Shown one piece after another: positions 8,913 through 16,695 of a DNA stretch of 40,183 nucleotides. A program made the position numbers and the translations under genes. The stretch comes from Methylobacterium sp. J-088 (lineage in GTDB: Bacteria > Pseudomonadota > Alphaproteobacteria > Rhizobiales > Beijerinckiaceae). Numbering within the stretch: the first letter of the stretch is position 1; every line of letters starts with the position of its first letter. Under the pieces are notes generated by a model. The model ran no database searches, was not told the origin of the DNA, and worked only from the letters and a program-made list of their open reading frames with translations. The stretch covers positions 1 through 40,183 of the forward strand of contig NZ_JAKSYH010000017.1 in the NCBI RefSeq assembly GCF_022829295.1, read 5' to 3'.

Positions 8913-10190
8913 ATGGCAGACCTGTCCGAGACAGCCGAGCGCACGATCGCCCCGGTGCCCCGGATCACCATCCAGGCGTTCTGCGATACCAGCGAGACCG
9001 CCGCGATGATTGAAGGGGCGGCCCTCGACCGGCGCATGCAGAAGGCGCAGGTCAAGGTGCGGATGGGCGGCGGGGCTGCGGCCATCGAGGCCTACAGGCA
9101 CGCGCCGACGCCCAACGTCATCGTGATCGAGACGCAGGGGCCGCGCTCCAAGCCGATCGAATGCCTCGACGCCCTGGCGGAGGTCTGCGACGAGGGCACC
9201 CGCGTCCTGGTGATCGGCCATCTCAACGACGTCACCCTGTACCGTCAGCTGATCCAGCGCGGGGTGTCGGATTATCTGATGGCGCCGGTGGATCCTCTGA
9301 CCCTGATTGCGGCGATCTCAGACCTGTTCACGGCCCCGGGCGTCAAGCCGGTGGGCCGCACGGTCGCGGTCTACGGGGTGAAGGGCGGGATCGGCGCCTC
9401 CACGGTGGCGCACAATTTCGCGTGGTCGGTGGCCCGCAGCCAAGGCGTGCAGACGGTGATCGCCGATCTCGACATCGCCTACGGCACGGCCTCGCTGAAC
9501 TTTAACCAGGATCCGCCCCAGGGCATCGCCGAAGCGGTGTTCGCCCCCGAGCGCCTGGATTCCGCCCTGGTCGAGCGGTTGCTGTCGAAGTGCAGCGACA
9601 CGTTGAGCCTGCTCTCGGCGCCCGCGAGCCTCGACCGCACGATCGACCTGTCGGAGCCGGCCTTCGACGCCCTGATCGAGTACCTGCGGGCCAGTGTGCC
9701 CTGCGTGGTGCTCGACGTGCCGCATCAGTGGAACGCGTGGACGAAGCGCGTCCTCACGGCGGCCGACGAGATCCTGATCGTCGCGGGCCCCGACCTCGCC
9801 AGCCTGCGTAACGCCAAGAACGTCCTGGGCGCGCTCAAGCACGGGCGCCCCAACGACGCCCCGCCGCGGATCCTGCTCAACGGCGTCGGCGTGCCCAAGC
9901 GCCCCGAGATCGGCACGCCCGAATTCGCCAAGACCCTCGAGTCTCCCGTCGCGCTGACGATTCCGTTCGAGCCGGCCCTGTTCGGCACGGCCGCCAACAA
10001 CGGCCAGATGATCGCCGAGATCCAGGCCGGCTCGAAGGTGGCAGAGCTCTTCAACGACCTCGCCGCCCTGACGCTCGGACGCTCGGAGACCCGACGCCAC
10101 GGGCGCACCAGCCTGTTCGAGCCGCTCCTCGCGAAGTTCGCCGGCGGCAAGTTCCCCGGCGCCAAGCTCGTCGGCGGAAAGGCCTCGTGA
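8913..10190 (+). CDS. cpaE: Pilus localisation ATPase CpaE (TadZ)
   Basis: This 425-residue member of the ParA/MinD superfamily positions the Tad pilus machine at the cell pole. The N-terminal half (about 18-140) is an atypical receiver-like domain (VIVIETQGPRSK, VLVIGHLND, RGVSDYLMAPVDP). The C-terminal half has the deviant Walker A motif KGGIGAST (157-164), then IADLDIAYGTASLNF (the ParA-type aspartate region) and CVVLDVPHQWN. The ATG at 8913 is chosen because the upstream in-frame region (from 8796) overlaps cpaD and is not conserved-looking. It is followed 30 bases later by cpaF, its usual partner. Confidence 0.93.
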   Translation: MADLSETAERTIAPVPRITIQAFCDTSETAAMIEGAALDRRMQKAQVKVRMGGGAAAIEAYRHAPTPNVIVIETQGPRSKPIECLDALAEVCDEGTRVLVIGHLNDVTLYRQLIQRGVSDYLMAPVDPLTLIAAISDLFTAPGVKPVGRTVAVYGVKGGIGASTVAHNFAWSVARSQGVQTVIADLDIAYGTASLNFNQDPPQGIAEAVFAPERLDSALVERLLSKCSDTLSLLSAPASLDRTIDLSEPAFDALIEYLRASVPCVVLDVPHQWNAWTKRVLTAADEILIVAGPDLASLRNAKNVLGALKHGRPNDAPPRILLNGVGVPKRPEIGTPEFAKTLESPVALTIPFEPALFGTAANNGQMIAEIQAGSKVAELFNDLAALTLGRSETRRHGRTSLFEPLLAKFAGGKFPGAKLVGGKAS

Positions 10191-10220
10191 TGCGGCGGGA
10201 TTGCGCTCCGGGAATGGCCC

Positions 10221-11660
10221 ATGTTCGGTAGACGCCAGATCGGCGGCGCACCGGCCGCCCCTGCGCCCACGCCTGCGCCGCGGTCGCCCGCTCCCTCACC
10301 GGCGGCACCGCAGCGGGACGCCGCGCCCAAGCGGCCCGAGCCGTCCGCCCCCGTGGTCGTCGAGACCACGCGGTCCGAGGATTACTACCGGACCAAGAGC
10401 CTGATCTTCGGCGCGCTGATCGAAGCGATCGACCTCACGCAGCTCTCGCGGCTCGACGCCGAGACCGCCCGCGAGGAGATCCGCGACATCGTCACGGAGA
10501 TCATCGGGCTCAAGAACATCGTTCTGTCGATCGCCGAGCAGGAGGAACTGCTCGACGACATCTGCAACGACGTGCTGGGCTACGGCCCGCTGGAACCGCT
10601 GCTCGCCCGCGACGACATCGCCGACATCATGGTCAACGGCGCCAACCGGACCTTCATCGAGGTCAACGGCAAGATCCAGCTGACCAGCGTGCGCTTCCGC
10701 GACAACCAGCAGCTGATGAACATCTGCCAGCGGATCGTCAGCCAGGTCGGCCGCCGGGTCGACGACGCCTCGCCGATCTGCGATGCGCGCCTGCCGGACG
10801 GGTCCCGCGTCAACGTCATCGCGCCGCCGCTCGCCATCGACGGCCCGGCGCTCACCATCCGTAAGTTCAAGAAGGACAAGCTCACCCTGGAGCAGCTCGT
10901 GCGCTTCGGGGCGATCTCGCCCGAGGGTGCCGAGGTCCTGAAGATCATCGGTCAGTCACGCTGCAACGTGGTGATCTCGGGCGGCACGGGCTCGGGCAAG
11001 ACCACGCTGCTCAACTGCCTGACCGCCTTCATCGAGCATGACGAGCGGGTCATCACCTGCGAGGACGCGGCGGAACTCCAGCTCCAGCAGCCCCACGTGG
11101 TCCGCCTGGAAACGCGCCCCCCGAACATGGAGGGCCAGGGCTCGGTCACCATGCGCGATCTCGTCAAGAACTGCCTGCGCATGCGGCCCGAGCGGATCAT
11201 CGTCGGCGAGGTGCGCGGACCCGAGGCCTTCGACCTGCTCCAGGCGATGAACACCGGCCATGACGGCTCGATGGGCACGCTCCACGCCAACAGCCCGCGC
11301 GAGTGCCTGTCGCGTATCGAATCGATGATCTCGATGGGCGGCTTCACCCTGCCCTCGAAGACGCTGCGCGAGATGATCTGCGGCTCGATCGACGTGGTGA
11401 TCCAGGCCATGCGCCTGCGCGACGGCTCCCGGCGGATCACCCACATCACCGAGGTGCTCGGCATGGAGGGCGATGTCATCACCACCCAGGACGTCTTCCT
11501 CTACGACATCGTCGGCGAGGACGCGAACGGCCGGCTGGTCGGGCGCCACCGCTCCACCGGGATCGGCCGGCCGAAATTCTGGGAGCGCGCCCGCTACTAC
11601 GGCCTGGAGCGTCGGCTCGGCGAGGCGCTGGACGCCGCCGAGGTTGTTGATCGGAGTTGA
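10221..11660 (+). CDS. cpaF: Tad pilus secretion ATPase CpaF (TadA)
   Basis: This 479-residue hexameric traffic ATPase powers pilus assembly from the cytoplasmic face of the inner membrane. A Pro/Ala-rich N-terminal leader (about 8-47) precedes the N-terminal domain (60-200, with YGPLEPLL and DIMVNG). The ATPase core has Walker A GGTGSGKT (254-261), the Asp box EDAAELQL (281-288), Walker B-like [12 protein letters not shown], and the His box [13 protein letters not shown]. These are typical of type II/IV secretion ATPases of the TadA branch. It is placed between cpaE and tadB, with 3 bases between it and tadB. Confidence 0.96.
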   Translation: MFGRRQIGGAPAAPAPTPAPRSPAPSPAAPQRDAAPKRPEPSAPVVVETTRSEDYYRTKSLIFGALIEAIDLTQLSRLDAETAREEIRDIVTEIIGLKNIVLSIAEQEELLDDICNDVLGYGPLEPLLARDDIADIMVNGANRTFIEVNGKIQLTSVRFRDNQQLMNICQRIVSQVGRRVDDASPICDARLPDGSRVNVIAPPLAIDGPALTIRKFKKDKLTLEQLVRFGAISPEGAEVLKIIGQSRCNVVISGGTGSGKTTLLNCLTAFIEHDERVITCEDAAELQLQQPHVVRLETRPPNMEGQGSVTMRDLVKNCLRMRPERIIVGEVRGPEAFDLLQAMNTGHDGSMGTLHANSPRECLSRIESMISMGGFTLPSKTLREMICGSIDVVIQAMRLRDGSRRITHITEVLGMEGDVITTQDVFLYDIVGEDANGRLVGRHRSTGIGRPKFWERARYYGLERRLGEALDAAEVVDRS

Positions 11661-11663
11661 GGC

Positions 11664-12656
11664 ATGCCGAATCTTGCCGCCATCGGCTCTTCGAACCTTC
11701 CGATCGTTGCGGGCCTCATCGGCATCGCCGCGGCGGCGGTCGCCTACGTGGCGATCCTGCCCCTGTTCGACGGCGAGCGCCGGGCGAACAAGCGCCTGAA
11801 GGCGATCGGCGTCTCACCGACCGGGGCGGCGTTGCGGGGCGTGGCGGTCAACCGACGCGAGCAGGTCGCCAAGACGCTGAGCGAGATCGAGGCCAAGGCC
11901 AAGGGTGCCTCAAAAGCCAGCGTGGAGCTGAAGCTCGCCCGCGCCGGCCTCGATTGGACCAAGCAGACCTTCTACATGATGTCGGCCATCAGCGCCGGTA
12001 TCTGCGGGCTGCTGCTCTTCGTGCTGACCGAAAGCCCGATCGCGGGGGTCGGTGCAGCCTTCGCCGGGGGCTTCGGCCTGCCGGCCTGGCTGCTGCGCCG
12101 CCTGCGGCTCAAGCGCATCGCCAAGTTCAACAAGGAACTGCCCAACGCCGTCGACGTGGTGGTGCGCGGCATCCGCACCGGCATCCCGGTCGGGGATTGC
12201 TTCCGCATGGTCTCCCGCGAAGCGGAGGAGCCGGTCCGCAGCGAGTTCAGGACCGTCGTGGAGACCCAGGCGCTCGGCCTGTCCCTCGGCGACGCGGTCA
12301 TGCGCATGTTCGAGCGGGTGCCGACGCCGGAGGTCAACTTCTTCGTGATCGTGATCAACATCCAGCAGCAATCGGGCGGCAACCTGTCGGAGGCGCTGAA
12401 CAACCTTTCCACGGTGCTGCGCGACCGGGCCAAGATGCGCGGCAAGATCCAGGCGATGAGCATGGAGGCCAAGGCCTCGGCCTCGATCATCGCCTGCCTG
12501 CCCTTCGGGGTGGGGGGTATCACCTCCCTGACGAGCCCCGACTACATCTCGCTGCTCTGGACGACCGATATCGGCAAGATCGCGCTGGTGGGGGCCGCGA
12601 TCTGGATGTCGATCGGCGTCTTCACCATCAAGAAGATGATCGCCTTCGAGTTCTGA
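11664..12656 (+). CDS. tadB: Tad pilus inner-membrane platform protein TadB (CpaG)
   Basis: This 330-residue polytopic protein belongs to the T2SSF family. An N-terminal membrane segment (13-33, VAGLIGIAAAAVAYVAILPLF) is followed by a cytoplasmic linker and two segments near 105-145. The T2SSF cytoplasmic domain (about 160-290) has LPNAVDVVVRGIRTGIPVGD and NFFVIVINIQQQSGGNLSEA, and a C-terminal membrane segment ends the protein. It pairs with TadC to form the base that CpaF acts on. The start ATG lies directly after the cpaF stop, indicating translational coupling. Confidence 0.93.
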   Translation: MPNLAAIGSSNLPIVAGLIGIAAAAVAYVAILPLFDGERRANKRLKAIGVSPTGAALRGVAVNRREQVAKTLSEIEAKAKGASKASVELKLARAGLDWTKQTFYMMSAISAGICGLLLFVLTESPIAGVGAAFAGGFGLPAWLLRRLRLKRIAKFNKELPNAVDVVVRGIRTGIPVGDCFRMVSREAEEPVRSEFRTVVETQALGLSLGDAVMRMFERVPTPEVNFFVIVINIQQQSGGNLSEALNNLSTVLRDRAKMRGKIQAMSMEAKASASIIACLPFGVGGITSLTSPDYISLLWTTDIGKIALVGAAIWMSIGVFTIKKMIAFEF

Positions 12657-12702
12657 TGGCGGGCCCTCACGCCCGCCGCGCGCTTTTCCCGGATCCGATC
12701 CC

Positions 12703-13680
12703 ATGATCGACGACATCGCCGCGAAGCTGTTCGATCCCCGGTTCATGGGGACGCTCCTGACCGCCATCGCGGCGGCGGCGACCGCTTTCGCGGTGGCGCA
12801 GCCGTTCTTCGAGACCGACAAGCTCGAGAAGCGAATGAAGTTCGTGAGCGACGAGCGTGAGCAGATCCGGCGGCGCGAGCGCGCCAAAGGCGCACTGGTG
12901 TCGATGCGGGGCACGCTGCGCGTCGAACCCAAGGCCTACATGAAGTCGATCGTCGAGCGGTATCAGCTGCAACGCTGGCTCGCCACCGACACGGCCAAGC
13001 GCAAGCTGATGCAGGCGGGCTATCGCGGCCAGGGAGCGGAGACGGCGTTCCTGTTCTTCCGCCTCGTCGTGCCGGTTGCCACGGTGATCGGCGCGCTGTT
13101 CTACCTGTTCGTGCTGGACGCGATCGACGCCTCGTACCTCGTGCGGCTCGGACTGGTGATCGGCGCCGCCTATGCCGGCATCAAGGCGCCGGAACTGTTC
13201 CTCGTCAACGCCGCCAAGAAGCGTCAGACCGAGATCCGCAAGGCTTGGCCGGATGCCCTCGACCTCACCCTGATCTGCGTCGAGTCCGGCATGGCGATCG
13301 AGCATGCCTTTCGGCGGGTGAGCACCGAGATCGCCACCTCATCGGTGGTGCTGGCCGAGGAACTCGCGCTGATGACCGCCGAGATGTCGTTCCTGCCGGA
13401 CCGGCGTCAGGCCTACGAGAACTTGGTGCTGCGCACCGGCCTCGATCCCGTGAAGGCCGTGGCGACCGCCCTGGTCCAGGCCGAGCGCTACGGCACACCG
13501 ATCGGGCAGGCGCTGCGGGTGCTCGCTCAGGAGAGTCGCGACAACCGGATGACCGAAGCCGAGAAGAAGGCGGCCGGGCTGCCGCCCAAGCTCACGGTGC
13601 CGATGATCCTGTTCTTCCTGCCGGTGCTGTTCGTCGTCATCATCACCCCCGCCGTCATCCAGATCATGCGGACCCAGTGA
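12703..13680 (+). CDS. tadC: Tad pilus inner-membrane platform protein TadC (CpaH)
   Basis: This 325-residue T2SSF-family protein is paralogous to TadB. It has membrane segments near residues 18-36, 112-160 and 300-322. The T2SSF domain (about 180-300) has WPDALDLTLICVESGMAIEHAF and LVQAERYGTPIGQALRVLAQE. It is the last gene of the pilus operon in this window. No flp pilin, prepilin peptidase (cpaA) or TadD/E/F/G gene follows; the next gene is convergent. Confidence 0.93.
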   Translation: MIDDIAAKLFDPRFMGTLLTAIAAAATAFAVAQPFFETDKLEKRMKFVSDEREQIRRRERAKGALVSMRGTLRVEPKAYMKSIVERYQLQRWLATDTAKRKLMQAGYRGQGAETAFLFFRLVVPVATVIGALFYLFVLDAIDASYLVRLGLVIGAAYAGIKAPELFLVNAAKKRQTEIRKAWPDALDLTLICVESGMAIEHAFRRVSTEIATSSVVLAEELALMTAEMSFLPDRRQAYENLVLRTGLDPVKAVATALVQAERYGTPIGQALRVLAQESRDNRMTEAEKKAAGLPPKLTVPMILFFLPVLFVVIITPAVIQIMRTQ

Positions 13681-13713
13681 CGCGCAGGGGTGACACCCCG
13701 CTCAGCGCAAAGT

Positions 13714-13947
13714 TCAGCGGATACGGCCCGGACGGGTCGGCTCGAACACGATCCGGCGGTGATAGGCACACCAGCTCTTGCCGTCGGCTACCGGTGCGCC
13801 GCAGCAGACCGCCCGGTCGTTCGGCTCGCCGATGATGTACTTGCACACGAAGGCCCCGGACTGCGCGAAGGGCACGCGCAGGTCGGCCGACGGCTCCTTG
13901 ACGGTCTCGGCGTCGCCGATCTGGGACATGCGAACGAGTTGATTCAT
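13714..13947 (-). CDS. GcrA C-terminal domain-like small zinc-binding protein
   Basis: This 77-residue protein contains four spaced potential metal ligands: Cys35 (CKYIIGEP), Cys49 (CCG), Cys60 (SWC) and His63 (YHRR), ending with IVFEP. The pattern C-K-x2-I-G-E/D-P, C-G, G-x2-W/Y-C-x2-H, V-x-P closely matches the C-terminal region of the alphaproteobacterial cell-cycle regulator GcrA, as I remember that family. That part of GcrA binds the housekeeping sigma factor. The N-terminal DNA-binding helix-turn-helix of GcrA is absent. The start ATG at 13947 has a weak ribosome site; an internal ATG at 13929 is possible. It ends 33 bases from the tadC stop, in convergent orientation. The function is unknown. 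Confidence 0.7.
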   Translation of the reverse strand: MNQLVRMSQIGDAETVKEPSADLRVPFAQSGAFVCKYIIGEPNDRAVCCGAPVADGKSWCAYHRRIVFEPTRPGRIR

Positions 13948-14334
13948 GGTGTCGATCGGCTCAATGATGATCCTGCTCGATGGGACCAGGGGCCCCGGCA
14001 GATGGAAGGGACGGACGCCTCTCCCTCGGGCAGCGACCCCGGACGCATCCGTCGGGATGGCATCCGAATCGACTCACCCGATGTCGACCGGCGCGATCGG
14101 CGTCATCGTGTTGTCGTAACTGGGGTTAAGGCAATTTAAAACAAGACCAACGTGCACGCACTGCATCGGAGCACGGTGCCGGATGCGTAGCTGGCAGGCA
14201 TATCGCCTGTTCGATTGACATTCACCGGGCTGACGAAACGCCCTGAACGCTCCGAATCGCTTCCCGCCCGGGTGTGCAAGCCCGACCGACCTGTGGTTTG
14301 GTTCGGGTTCCCGCGACCAGAGCCGGACTTGCCC
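13948..14334. other. Intergenic region between the GcrA-like gene and sseA
   Basis: This 387-base gap holds no convincing gene. It contains an unusually AT-rich patch around 14125-14145 and a perfect TTGACA hexamer at 14215-14220, which could be a -35 element for sseA. No good -10 hexamer lies 16-18 bases further on. The promoters of both divergent neighbours are presumably here. Confidence 0.5.
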
Positions 14335-15183
14335 ATGGCCCAAGCGCCCCTCGTGTCACCCGATTGGCTGCACGATCGCCTCACCGCCCCAGACCTCGTG
14401 ATCCTCGATGCCTCCTGGTATCTCCCGGCTGCAGGCCGAGATCCCGAGGCCGAGTTCCGCGCGGCCCATATCCCCGGCGCCCGGCGCTTCGACCTCGACG
14501 CAATGAGCGACACCGAGTCGAGCCTGCCGCATATGCTGCCCCGCCCGGAGGTCTTCGCCGCGCGAATGCGGGCGCTCGGCGTCGGCGACGGCCAGCAGAT
14601 CGTGGTCTACGACGGGATGGGCCTGTTCTCCGCACCGCGGGTCTGGTGGATGCTCAAGGCCTTCGGGGTGCGCGATGCCCTCGTGCTGGATGGCGGGCTT
14701 CCGGCCTGGGCGGCGGCGGGCTACCCCACCGAGGAGGGCGAGCCGCATCCGCGCGAGCGCCGGCACTTCACCGCCCGGCTCGATCACGGCGCGGTGGCGG
14801 ATGCGGACGATGTCGCCCGCGCCCTGGCAAGCGGCGTGGCTCAGGTGGTCGATGCCCGCTCGGGCACCCGATTCCGCGGCGAGGAGCCGGAGCCGCGCGC
14901 CGGTGTCCGCCCCGGTCACATGCCGGGCGCCTGCAACCTGCATTACGCAGCGCTGCAGCGCGAGGGCCGGCTGAAGAGCCCGGAGGAGCTGGCCGCCGTC
15001 TTCTCGGAGAACGGCGTCGATCCGGACCGCCCGATCGTGACCACCTGCGGCTCCGGGGTGACCGCGGCGATCATCGCGCTGGCCCTGGAAACGATGGGCC
15101 GGCCCGCCCGCGGCCTCTACGACGGATCGTGGTCGGAATGGGGCACCGATCCGAACCGGGCGGTGGCGACAGGGGCCCCTTGA
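14335..15183 (+). CDS. sseA: 3-mercaptopyruvate sulfurtransferase (two-domain rhodanese)
   Basis: This 282-residue protein has two rhodanese domains. The first (about 8-130) has LVILDASWYLPAAGRDP and AHIPGARRFDLD and lacks a catalytic Cys. The second (about 155-275) has the catalytic loop CGSGVTA with Cys238. CGSG(V/T)A is the signature of mercaptopyruvate sulfurtransferases, whereas thiosulfate-specific rhodaneses carry CRxGx[RT]. The enzyme transfers sulfur from 3-mercaptopyruvate to thiol acceptors or cyanide in the cytoplasm. ATG 14335 matches the usual N terminus (VSPDWLHDRL soon after the start). An in-frame upstream start at 14215 would add 40 residues of unlikely sequence. Confidence 0.93.
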   Translation: MAQAPLVSPDWLHDRLTAPDLVILDASWYLPAAGRDPEAEFRAAHIPGARRFDLDAMSDTESSLPHMLPRPEVFAARMRALGVGDGQQIVVYDGMGLFSAPRVWWMLKAFGVRDALVLDGGLPAWAAAGYPTEEGEPHPRERRHFTARLDHGAVADADDVARALASGVAQVVDARSGTRFRGEEPEPRAGVRPGHMPGACNLHYAALQREGRLKSPEELAAVFSENGVDPDRPIVTTCGSGVTAAIIALALETMGRPARGLYDGSWSEWGTDPNRAVATGAP

Positions 15184-15246
15184 CGGGCGGTCGATCCAAT
15201 CCGATATATCGAAAGCGCCTCGGCTGGGCGCTCTTCGGAGAAGATC

Positions 15247-15723
15247 ATGCCGCATCACGATACCACCGCCCTGTCGGGCACCATCCAGCACGTCTTCGCG
15301 CACCGCTTCACCCTCGAAGCGGGCGGCGCCACGCACTTGGCCGATCTCGGTCCCAAGGGCGCTGAGGCGTTCCCCCTCGCGACCGGTCTGCGCGTCACCT
15401 TGGAGGGGGAACGCCGGCCCTCGGAGATCAAGGTCACGCGGATCGCCGCCGCGGGCCGGGAGCCGGTGCTGATCCAGCACAAGAAGCCGAACCACCCGCC
15501 GGGTGCGGCGCGACCGGACGTGCCGGCCGATCCCGCCAAAGCCCTTGCAGCGGCCGCCGCCGATGGCTGGTCGGTCACCGGGTCTCCGCGCCGGAAGCCG
15601 AAGCACTTCGAGCTTCTGGCCCACCGCGGCGACGACGTCGCCACGGAGTTGCACGTCGATTTCGCCGGGACGATCTACAAGCAGAAGCCGGCCGACCCCG
15701 CGAAATGGGCCGTACAGGGCTGA
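15247..15723 (+). CDS. Hypothetical protein, possible two-domain architecture
   Basis: I do not recognise this 158-residue protein. It starts at ATG 15247 with a GGAGAA ribosome site, 63 bases after sseA. Residues 8-65 look like a small all-beta barrel (LSGTIQHVFAHRFTLEAGG, then ATGLRVTLEGERRPSEIKVTRI), similar in style to OB-fold regulators of pyrimidine or metal metabolism. A Pro-rich linker (80-95) leads to a second domain (98-150, ALAAAAADGWSVTG and TELHVDFAGTIYKQK) that resembles PepSY-type repeats. No signal peptide or membrane segment is visible. Base composition and codon use look native. Confidence 0.75.
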   Translation: MPHHDTTALSGTIQHVFAHRFTLEAGGATHLADLGPKGAEAFPLATGLRVTLEGERRPSEIKVTRIAAAGREPVLIQHKKPNHPPGAARPDVPADPAKALAAAAADGWSVTGSPRRKPKHFELLAHRGDDVATELHVDFAGTIYKQKPADPAKWAVQG

Positions 15724-15739
15724 CGAACCGGAAGGTAAA

Positions 15740-15776
15740 CCGGACATCCTCCGCCGGAAGCGGCGGGGCTGTCCGG
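15740..15776. terminator. Strong hairpin between convergent genes
   Basis: CCGGACA (15740-15746) pairs with TGTCCGG (15770-15776), and inside it CCGCCG (15751-15756) pairs with CGGCGG (15761-15766) around a GAAG loop. The element lies between the converging ends of the hypothetical gene (15723) and ftrC (15822). There is no T-tract on either side, so it may be a transcription barrier or mRNA end-protector rather than a classical intrinsic terminator. Confidence 0.45.
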
Positions 15777-15821
15777 GCCTCCGAAATCCGGGTGCGGGTC
15801 GGCCTCCGGGCCGCCCCGCTC

Positions 15822-16646
15822 TCAGGCAGGCCGCATGGCGCGGCGCTTGTCGGCGGCGCTCCACTGCATCAGCCCGACCATGACCGCGATTGTCGCCACG
15901 TAGACCAGCCCCTGCAGGGCAGTCGGCCGATCGGTGTAGCCCACGAGGGCGTGCAGGATGCGGCCCGGCCAGGAAGTCTCGGCGATCACGCCCGAGCTGT
16001 TCCAGAGGGTGTGGCCGAGGACGTCCACCACGCCGGCATTGGCCAGGAACTGGGCGGCCTGCGCCGCGAGCCCCGCCGCCAGGAAGATGATCAGCACGCT
16101 CGTCACCGAGAACACGTAGCGGCTGGGGATCGCCGCAAGCCCGAAATAGGTCACCGCCGAGAGCAGCGCCCCCGCCCCGATGCCGGCCACGGCACCGAAC
16201 TGGATATCCGCCCCCGAGGTGCCCGAGGCCACGAGGCCGTAGAGGAACAGCACCAACTCGGCGCCCTCGCGCAGGATCGCGGCGCCGATCACGATGGAGA
16301 GGGCGGCGGCCTCGCGCTCGCCCGAGCGCACCGCCGCACCGGCGGCGCGCAATTCGCCCGCCAGTTCCTTGCCGTGCTTGCTCATCCAGGTGTTGTGCCA
16401 GATCAGCAGCAGCACCGCGACGATCAGCACCGCGGCGTTCAGGATGTCCTGCCCGCTGCCCTCGAACGCGTCGGAGATCTTTTCCGCGAACAGGGCCACG
16501 AGGCCGGCCCCGGCCAGTCCGCCCGCGATGCCCAGCAGCACCCAGCGCATCCGGCCGGGAATGCCGCGGGTCGCCGCAAGCACGATCGAGATGATGAGGC
16601 CCGCCTCGATGACTTCGCGGAAGGCGATGACGAAGGCGCCGATCAT
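15822..16646 (-). CDS. ftrC: FTR1-family iron permease of the Ftr system
   Basis: This 274-residue inner-membrane permease has about seven membrane segments. It carries the two acidic iron-conducting motifs of the FTR1/EfeU family: REVIE at residues 10-14, a variant of REGLE, and REGAE at 126-130. The ATG at 16646 places the first motif in the first membrane helix, as expected. A longer in-frame open frame upstream overlaps ftrD and is ignored. It is the last gene of the ftrA-ftrB-ftrD-ftrC operon, 49 bases after ftrD. The system imports ferrous or ferric iron using a periplasmic P19 protein, a cupredoxin and a polyferredoxin. Confidence 0.9.
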   Translation of the reverse strand: MIGAFVIAFREVIEAGLIISIVLAATRGIPGRMRWVLLGIAGGLAGAGLVALFAEKISDAFEGSGQDILNAAVLIVAVLLLIWHNTWMSKHGKELAGELRAAGAAVRSGEREAAALSIVIGAAILREGAELVLFLYGLVASGTSGADIQFGAVAGIGAGALLSAVTYFGLAAIPSRYVFSVTSVLIIFLAAGLAAQAAQFLANAGVVDVLGHTLWNSSGVIAETSWPGRILHALVGYTDRPTALQGLVYVATIAVMVGLMQWSAADKRRAMRPA

Positions 16647-16695
16647 GGCGGTCTCCAAAGGTTGCGAGGTGTTGCGAGATGGCGCGCGGACCGCG

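Noticed and set aside
13687..13699. GGGGTGACACCCC palindrome after tadC as a terminator
   Set aside because: It has almost no loop and no T-tract, so a stable RNA hairpin is unlikely.
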